From positions 1-11,276 of the forward strand of contig PDQE01000017.1 in NCBI GenBank assembly GCA_002747735.1: DNA of 11,276 nt, written 5' to 3'. Below are positions 7,695-11,276 of the stretch, one piece after another. The DNA comes from Flavobacteriales bacterium. Lineage in GTDB: Bacteria > Bacteroidota > Bacteroidia > Flavobacteriales > Flavobacteriaceae. The notes below the pieces were generated by a model. The model was not told where the DNA came from. It saw only the letters and a list, made by a program, of their open reading frames with translations, and did not search any database. Made by a program: the position numbers and the translations under genes. Each line of letters begins with the position of its first letter. The stretch's first letter is position 1.

Positions 7695-7724
7695 CTGTTT
7701 TCTCTAAAACAGTATTCAAAGTAA
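7695..7724 (-). promoter_or_regulatory. Possible fabH promoter -7 element with overlapping inverted repeat
   Basis: On the minus strand TTACTTTG (7717-7724) resembles the Bacteroidota -7 element TAnnTTTG. Immediately downstream, where transcription would start, is a perfect repeat, CTGTTTT (7695-7701) and AAAACAG (7706-7712), with a 4-base spacer. It lies 18-36 bases before the fabH ATG. A clear -33 element is not visible, so the promoter call is weak. The repeat itself is exact and could be an operator for the fatty acid operon. Confidence 0.35.
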
Positions 7725-7788
7725 TGAAAATTATTTTAGTTTTTACTGAAAAAAAGTCTAATTTTAACTAAATTTCACAAAAAAACAT

Positions 7789-7818
7789 AAAAAAACCCTC
7801 ATTTTGAGGGCTTTTTTT
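7789..7818 (-). terminator. Rho-independent terminator after rpmF
   Basis: On the minus strand, GCCCTC and GAGGG form a 5-bp G/C-rich stem with loop AAAAT, followed by seven T (7789-7795) and preceded by seven A. It lies 14 bases after the rpmF stop. Because of the flanking A run it could also work in the other direction, but no plus-strand gene ends there. It separates the rpmF transcript from fabH. Confidence 0.88.
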
Positions 7819-7832
7819 ACGTAAAAAAATTT

Positions 7833-8027
7833 TTATGCCTCAGCCTCAGTGTTATCTATAACTACTTGACCTCGATAGTATAATTTATCTTCATGCCAGT
7901 GTGCCCTGTGATACAAATGGGCTTCACCTGTAGTGGGGTCTGTAGCTATTTGCGGCATTTTGGCTTTATAATGTGTTCGTCTTTTATCTCTTCGTTGTTT
8001 AGAGGTTTTTCTTTTAGGATGTGCCAT
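7833..8027 (-). CDS. rpmF: 50S ribosomal protein L32
   Basis: Small basic protein of the large ribosomal subunit. The 64 residues begin with the diagnostic [20 protein letters not shown]. The central and C-terminal parts ([19 protein letters not shown]) align with the zinc-ribbon region, but the protein has no cysteine at all. It is thus the zinc-independent form. The gene follows the DUF177 gene by 19 bases, the widely conserved YceD-L32 pairing, and ends at a strong terminator. Confidence 0.96.
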   Translation of the reverse strand: MAHPKRKTSKQRRDKRRTHYKAKMPQIATDPTTGEAHLYHRAHWHEDKLYYRGQVVIDNTEAEA

Positions 8028-8046
8028 TTTCTCTCGCTTTAAATAT

Positions 8047-8565
8047 TTAAGTAAGTTCTTTTAGTTTTTCCCATCGTGGGTCTATAGAGCTATTATTTTT
8101 ATTTTCTTTTATTTGTATTTCTTTTAGTTTATCCAGTACCGGTGATTGCAATGTGCCGTCTTCAATTCCGGGATGTACTTTTTTTATAGGAATAGCCAAT
8201 ACTATCATCTCGTAGATATACTGTGAAACATCTATTTGATAGGTTTCGTGTGGTACAATAAGTATATCTAAAAATTCATCGTTATATTCCTGACCAAATT
8301 TTACTACTAAATTCAGTGTTCCTGTAATAGGTTGCCAGAATAATTCATTGCTAACGTCACATTGTAATTGTACTTTTCCGGTAACTTTAAAGTGTAAATC
8401 TAATAGAGTACTTTTTTTAATAAGTTGTAAATCTATCAGTAAGTCGGCATTTTGAATTTCTTCAACAGGATAAACTTCAAAGAACTGATTGTTAATTTTG
8501 TAATTAAAATTATGTACCCCTTCTTTTAATCCTCTAAAAGATAAGACATAATTTTTTGCCTTCAT
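8047..8565 (-). CDS. DUF177 / YceD-family protein
   Basis: Member of the DUF177 (YceD) family, linked in bacteria and chloroplasts to 23S rRNA accumulation or large-subunit assembly and almost always encoded next to L32. The 172 residues show the family landmarks. These are a beta-rich N-terminal half, the segment [16 protein letters not shown] (61-76) where one conserved Cys (C69) remains, and [22 protein letters not shown] (111-132). The C-terminal [11 protein letters not shown] (161-171) is a strong signature. It is co-transcribed with rpmF from a promoter beginning right at the end of pdxA. Family assignment is firm. The molecular function is inferred from the family. Confidence 0.9.
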   Translation of the reverse strand: MKAKNYVLSFRGLKEGVHNFNYKINNQFFEVYPVEEIQNADLLIDLQLIKKSTLLDLHFKVTGKVQLQCDVSNELFWQPITGTLNLVVKFGQEYNDEFLDILIVPHETYQIDVSQYIYEMIVLAIPIKKVHPGIEDGTLQSPVLDKLKEIQIKENKNNSSIDPRWEKLKELT

Positions 8566-8587
8566 ACCACTCGCAAAATTAAGCGTG

Positions 8588-8620
8588 CAAATGTAATAAA
8601 TTATAATTAAAAATTACAAA
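8588..8620 (-). promoter_or_regulatory. Bacteroidota-type promoter for DUF177-rpmF
   Basis: On the minus strand TTTG (8617-8620) is followed after 21 bases by TACATTTG (8588-8595), an exact match to the TAnnTTTG -7 consensus. Transcription would start near 8582, giving a leader of about 16 bases. The -33 element directly abuts the pdxA stop codon (8621). This is the best promoter match in the window, as expected for a ribosomal protein transcript. Confidence 0.65.
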
Positions 8621-9658
8621 TTATTTCTCATTCTTTAGAGCATTTTCGCTGAATTGAAGATATGTTTCCCTGTTTCTGTAAATATCTAAAGCGGTATAGA
8701 CGGCTTCTTTAAAAGAGTTGTGGTCTGCTTTGTTCAAGCCGGCTATATCAAATCCGGTACCGTGATCCGGAGAAGTCCTTATTTTATCCAGTCCTGCAGT
8801 AAAGTTTACCCCGCCACCAAAGGCTATGGTTTTAAATGGCCCTAGGCCTTGGTCGTGATACATAGCCAAAACACCGTCAAATTTAGTGTAAGTACCAGAT
8901 CCAAAAAAGCTATCTGCCGCATAGGGGCCGTAAACAAGTTGGCCGTTAGATTGGAATTTTTCTAAAACAGGGGTTACTATTTTTTGGTCTTCACTGCCAA
9001 TAAGGCCATTATCTCCGGCATGTGGGTTTAAACCCAACACAGCTATTTTTGGCTTTTTTATGCAAAAATCCCTAACTAAGCTGTTATACATAATATTTAC
9101 TTTTTTTTCTATTAACTTCGGTGTTATGGAGGTTGCTATTTCTGACACGGGAATATGGCCGGTTATTAATCCTACTCGAAGCGATTTTGACATTAGAATC
9201 ATAAGGCTTTCGCCGGAAAGTTGATTTTCTAAATATTCTGTATGGCCATTAAATTTAAAAGTTTCAGATTGGATGTTGTGTTTGTTGATAGGTGCGGTTA
9301 CCAGCACATCAATTTCATTATTTAATAAAGCTTTGGTGGCGGCTTCTAAGGAAAGCAGTGCGTATTTGCCACCTGTGTTGGTTTTTTTTCCAAAAGTTAC
9401 CTCTGGATTATCATGCCATACGTTAACCAAATTAATTTTATTATCAATAGCATTTTTAGCATTTCTGCTGCCTTGCGTTTGAATGTTTAGCTTTAGTTGA
9501 TTTTTATGAATGTTTAGTGTTTTGTTAGATCCAAAAATGACAGGCGTACACAGTTCTAGCATACGGCCATCTTCAAAAGTTTTTAAAATTACTTCTATTC
9601 CTATTCCGTTTATATCTCCTAAAGAAATACCCACTTTTAACGGCTTACTATTGTTCAT
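8621..9658 (-). CDS. pdxA: 4-hydroxythreonine-4-phosphate dehydrogenase
   Basis: NAD-dependent oxidation step of the DXP-dependent route to pyridoxal phosphate (vitamin B6). The 345 residues compare with 329 in E. coli PdxA. The metal-binding histidines are H168 (ITGHIPVSE), H213 (LNPHAGDNG) and H268 (MYHDQGLGPFK), each two positions after the E. coli equivalents. FNGHTEYL (136-143, H139-T140) and RTSPDHGTGFDIAG (294-307) complete the substrate and metal site. The N-terminal ISLGDINGIGIEV (11-23) is typical. All key residues are present. It diverges from riboflavin synthase across 55 bases. Confidence 0.96.
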   Translation of the reverse strand: MNNSKPLKVGISLGDINGIGIEVILKTFEDGRMLELCTPVIFGSNKTLNIHKNQLKLNIQTQGSRNAKNAIDNKINLVNVWHDNPEVTFGKKTNTGGKYALLSLEAATKALLNNEIDVLVTAPINKHNIQSETFKFNGHTEYLENQLSGESLMILMSKSLRVGLITGHIPVSEIATSITPKLIEKKVNIMYNSLVRDFCIKKPKIAVLGLNPHAGDNGLIGSEDQKIVTPVLEKFQSNGQLVYGPYAADSFFGSGTYTKFDGVLAMYHDQGLGPFKTIAFGGGVNFTAGLDKIRTSPDHGTGFDIAGLNKADHNSFKEAVYTALDIYRNRETYLQFSENALKNEK

Positions 9659-9682
9659 ACCTCAAAATAATTATTATTTTTG
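9651..9682 (+). promoter_or_regulatory. Probable promoter of riboflavin synthase gene
   Basis: TTG (9651-9653) and TATTTTTG (9675-9682), 21 bases apart, match the Bacteroidota -33/-7 pattern; the -7 element is exact. Transcription would start near 9688 and leave a leader of about 26 bases, too short for an FMN riboswitch. Confidence 0.5.
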
Positions 9683-9687
9683 AATTA

Positions 9688-9695
9688 CAAAACTA
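9688..9695 (-). promoter_or_regulatory. Candidate -7 element of pdxA promoter
   Basis: TAGTTTTG on the minus strand is an exact TAnnTTTG match 29 bases upstream of the pdxA ATG. No convincing TTTG lies about 20 bases further upstream. The element faces the riboflavin synthase -7 element 5 bases away. Confidence 0.4.
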
Positions 9696-9713
9696 CACAA
9701 TTAATCTTTATTT

Positions 9714-10301
9714 ATGTTTACCGGTATAGTAGAAAGCTTAGGCGAAATAGTACAGATAGAAAAAGATCGTAATAATTTGAATTTTACAATTAAGAGCAGC
9801 CTGATTCACGAGTTGAAAATAGATCAGAGCATAGCTCATAACGGAGTTTGTTTAACGGTTACAGATATAAACCTTTCAGACAGTACTTATGCGGTAACCG
9901 CTATAGAAGAAACACTTGTTAAAAGTAACCTTAAAGATTTGAAGACAGGTGATTTTATCAATTTAGAACGCAGTATGCGGTTAGGTGATCGCTTAGACGG
10001 CCATATTGTACAAGGCCATGTAGATACTACGGCTGTTTGTACGGGAATAAAAAATAACAATGGGAGCTGGATATTTGATTTTGCATATAAAGACAACACT
10101 TTAGTTACTATTGAGAAAGGTTCTGTTACAGTAAATGGCGTGAGCTTAACCGTAGTTAACAGTAAAAAAAATCAATTTAGTGTAGCTATTATTCCTTATA
10201 CTTACAGTCATACAAACTTTAAGGCTTTAAAAGTCGGCGATAACGTAAATATAGAATTTGATGTAATTGGTAAATATGTAGCGAGGCTTATAGGGAAGTA
10301 G
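9714..10301 (+). CDS. ribE: Riboflavin synthase, alpha subunit
   Basis: Dismutates two 6,7-dimethyl-8-ribityllumazine molecules to riboflavin and a pyrimidine product, the last step of vitamin B2 synthesis. The 195 residues consist of two lumazine-binding beta-barrel repeats (about 1-95 and 96-190) and a short tail. The start MFTGIVESLG is diagnostic. NGVCLTV (43-49) in the first repeat corresponds to NGVSLTV (141-147) in the second. NLERSMRLGDRLDGHIVQGH (83-102) joins them, and PYTYSHTNFKALKVGDNVNIE follows from 161. Length matches the bacterial family (about 200-215). The symbol varies between species (ribE or ribC). It ends 2 bases before the stop of the small convergent gene, with no terminator visible between them. 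Confidence 0.96.
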   Translation: MFTGIVESLGEIVQIEKDRNNLNFTIKSSLIHELKIDQSIAHNGVCLTVTDINLSDSTYAVTAIEETLVKSNLKDLKTGDFINLERSMRLGDRLDGHIVQGHVDTTAVCTGIKNNNGSWIFDFAYKDNTLVTIEKGSVTVNGVSLTVVNSKKNQFSVAIIPYTYSHTNFKALKVGDNVNIEFDVIGKYVARLIGK

Positions 10302-10303
10302 GG

Positions 10304-10507
10304 TTATTTTTCTAAATCTCTAACTTTTTTAATGCCATAACCAATGCCCAACGCTATTAAAACGGCTATTCCGCCGTCAATTGGATATCTGCCAGGCGGC
10401 GGACATGGCTGTGACGGACACGGTCTCGGAGGGGCTTGAGCAAAAATACCTGTGGAAAACAAGATAAATGCGATTATAAGAAATGATTTAATCAGTTTGC
10501 TCACCAT
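10304..10507 (-). CDS. Small exported protein with PID-type C-terminal sorting tail
   Basis: The 67 residues fall into three parts. The first is a signal peptide (1-23 or so: basic start KLIK, hydrophobic core FLIIAFILF, likely cut after IFA). The second is a Pro/Cys-rich segment of about 18 residues (24-41, with C30 and C35). The third is a C-terminal block made of Pro-Ile-Asp-Gly-Gly (42-46), a hydrophobic helix (47-59) and a basic end (KKVRDLEK). This last arrangement resembles the PID-CTERM tails of many small Bacteroidota proteins, thought to be sorting signals. No catalytic domain is present. A -7-like element lies at 10557-10564. The architecture and exact promoter motif support a real gene. 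Its function is unknown. Confidence 0.75.
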   Translation of the reverse strand: MVSKLIKSFLIIAFILFSTGIFAQAPPRPCPSQPCPPPGRYPIDGGIAVLIALGIGYGIKKVRDLEK

Positions 10508-10907
10508 ATATTTATCTCTTTTTATTTGCAGTAACGTATTTTTTTTTAATTAATTGCAAAGATATGAATTCTTTTTCTTTAAAAATTAATTAATATTGTT
10601 TTTATTTAAGTTTTACACTTAAGATAATAAAAACAAATATACTAATATAATCTAAAGACTTTCTAAATATTAAATTAAAATACACAATTCGTTTTGCAGT
10701 TACAAACTTAGCAAAAAAACACTAACAAATTTTATATTTAATTTTTGCTTAAACTACAAAAGTTTGTTATTGTGTGTTATTTTTTTACAAATACACTTTA
10801 ATATTTTAAGCCATTTGGGCAAAAAGTCATTCCGCAATGAACGTTTTGTTAAATCTTGCGTTCCTTTTAGATAGGCTTTTTGCTTACTATCTTTTATTTC
10901 AAAAAAG
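10508..10907. other. A/T-rich non-coding stretch
   Basis: About 400 bases without a convincing coding frame: stops are dense on both strands and no homology-like peptide appears. It contains the promoter elements for the small gene on its left. Near 10869-10892 is an inverted repeat (AGATAG ... CTATCT, 12-base loop) followed on the plus strand by TTTATTTC. The part from about 10810 to 10885 is less A/T-rich than the rest. I cannot assign a small RNA from this alone. Confidence 0.5.
10557..10564 (-). promoter_or_regulatory. Candidate -7 element for the small exported protein gene
   Basis: TATCTTTG on the minus strand is an exact TAnnTTTG match, about 50 bases upstream of the ATG at 10507. No clear TTTG -33 partner is seen. 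A second exact match, TAAGTTTG (10703-10710, minus), lies further upstream and could give a longer leader. Confidence 0.4.
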
Positions 10908-10981
10908 TGGACCCAGAAGGGCTCGAACCTTCGACCCCCTGATTATGAGTCAGGTGCTCTAACCAGCTGAGCTATGGGTCC
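10908..10981 (-). tRNA. tRNA with CAU anticodon (elongator Met, or Ile2)
   Basis: The reverse strand gives a complete 74-base cloverleaf. The acceptor is GGACCCA/TGGGTCC, the D stem GCTC/GAGC, the anticodon stem CCTGA/TCAGG with loop CTCATAA, the T stem GAAGG/CCTTC, and the discriminator A. The fully paired G1-C72 end and the lack of a GGG/CCC anticodon stem exclude initiator tRNA. Elongator Met and lysidine-modified Ile2 share this anticodon and cannot be separated by eye. CCA is not encoded (the next bases are CTTTTTT), unlike the tRNA-Ser in this window. Confidence 0.93.
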
Positions 10982-10993
10982 TGATTTGGGGTG

Positions 10994-11026
10994 CAATATT
11001 AATACTTATTTAATGAAATTACAATA
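10994..11026 (-). promoter_or_regulatory. Probable promoter of the CAU tRNA
   Basis: On the minus strand TATTG (11022-11026) and TAATATTG (10994-11001) are 20 bases apart and fit the Bacteroidota pattern with one mismatch in the -7 box. The -7 element ends 12 bases before the tRNA 5' end, giving a very short leader. Confidence 0.45.
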
Positions 11027-11054
11027 AAATATAAAATTTCTTTTTTCTTTCGGC

Positions 11055-11071
11055 CAAGAACATTATTCTTG
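11055..11071 (-). repeat. Small perfect hairpin downstream of the prenyl synthetase fragment
   Basis: CAAGAA (11055-11060) and TTCTTG (11066-11071) pair exactly around a 5-base loop. It lies about 70 bases after the stop of the partial gene at 11141 and before the tRNA promoter. It has no T run after it, so a terminator role is only possible. Confidence 0.25.
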
Positions 11072-11140
11072 ATAGCTAATTATCTGTGGTTTAGGTAGAT
11101 GTAGATATTTGTAATGAAGGCATTTGTAAGGTAAAAAGTT

Positions 11141-11276
11141 TTACACCTTTCTTCTCATAAGGCTAATGGCAAATTGTTTTAAAGATTGTTTTTTATTACT
11201 ACTTATTGAAAGTTTATCGAGATAAGTAATGGCCAAATCTGTGTATTTGCTTACTTCATTTTTTATTATTTTGTCA
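11141..11276 (-). CDS. Probable polyprenyl synthetase, C-terminal end only
   Basis: An open frame enters from the right window edge and ends at TAA (11143-11141) after 44 visible residues, finishing in QSLKQFAISLMRRKV. The pattern is an amphipathic stretch with Tyr and Ala (KYTDLAITYLDKLSIS), then basic residues, Ser-Leu and a final Arg-Lys. It resembles the last two helices of trans-isoprenyl diphosphate synthases, which make polyprenyl chains for quinones or farnesyl/geranylgeranyl diphosphate. The Asp-rich catalytic motifs would lie outside the window, so the call rests on the tail alone. It could be another all-helical protein. Confidence 0.5.
   Translation of the reverse strand, partial: DKIIKNEVSKYTDLAITYLDKLSISSNKKQSLKQFAISLMRRKV

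Noticed and set aside
9659..9713. FMN riboswitch upstream of riboflavin synthase
   Set aside because: Only 55 bases separate the divergent genes, far too few for the RFN element, and no conserved RFN sequence is visible.
9887..10099. Minus-strand open frame inside riboflavin synthase
   Set aside because: It is fully antisense to a diagnostic riboflavin synthase sequence and has no family features of its own.
10908..10981. Initiator tRNA-fMet
   Set aside because: The first pair is G-C rather than the initiator C-A mismatch, and the anticodon stem lacks the three G-C pairs.
1..11276. Mobile elements, CRISPR array or defence island
   Set aside because: I found no transposase, integrase, regularly spaced repeats or known defence domains; gene content and order are core genome.

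Overview
This window looks like a chromosomal housekeeping region of a Bacteroidota bacterium (low GC). The evidence is the gene order riboflavin synthase / pdxA - DUF177 - rpmF - fabH - accB - accC, an ExbB-ExbD-ExbD operon, starts without Shine-Dalgarno sequences preceded by A/T-rich leaders, several close matches to the Bacteroidota promoter (TTTG, about 20 bases, TAnnTTTG), and a small secreted protein ending in a PID-type sorting tail. I see no insertion sequence, phage gene, CRISPR array or rRNA.

Layout, left to right. Positions 1-2019 (minus strand) hold a tight four-gene operon read right to left: an ExbB/TolQ channel protein, a 154-residue four-helix membrane protein of unknown function, and two ExbD/TolR proteins, the second cut by the window edge. 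A tRNA-Ser(GGA) lies at 2091-2180. A cytoplasmic-type L-asparaginase (minus) and a YugP-like membrane zinc peptidase (plus) then diverge from about 3300-3430. An Lrp/AsnC regulator follows (4274-4747, minus), then the lipid block accC, accB, fabH (4809-7676, minus). A strong terminator at 7789-7818 separates this block from rpmF and a DUF177/YceD gene, which have their own well-formed promoter at 8588-8620. pdxA (minus) and riboflavin synthase (plus) diverge from a 55-base region with two facing promoter elements. Convergent with riboflavin synthase is a 67-residue exported protein (10304-10507). After about 400 bases of A/T-rich non-coding DNA come a CAU-anticodon tRNA (10908-10981) and the last 44 codons of a probable polyprenyl synthetase (11141-11276).

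How the parts fit. fabH, accB and accC supply the first steps of fatty acid synthesis: malonyl-CoA production (the carboxyltransferase subunits are not here) and initiating condensation. pdxA and riboflavin synthase make cofactors (PLP and riboflavin). rpmF and DUF177 belong to the ribosome. The Exb operon powers outer-membrane transport from the proton gradient.

The least explained items are the 154-residue protein inside the Exb operon, a CxxC insert in the first ExbD, the secreted PID-tailed microprotein, a perfect 12-bp inverted repeat between accC and the Lrp-family gene, and a Thr-to-Ser change in the asparaginase catalytic motif. No obvious new multi-gene system is visible. Most of the window is conserved core genome.
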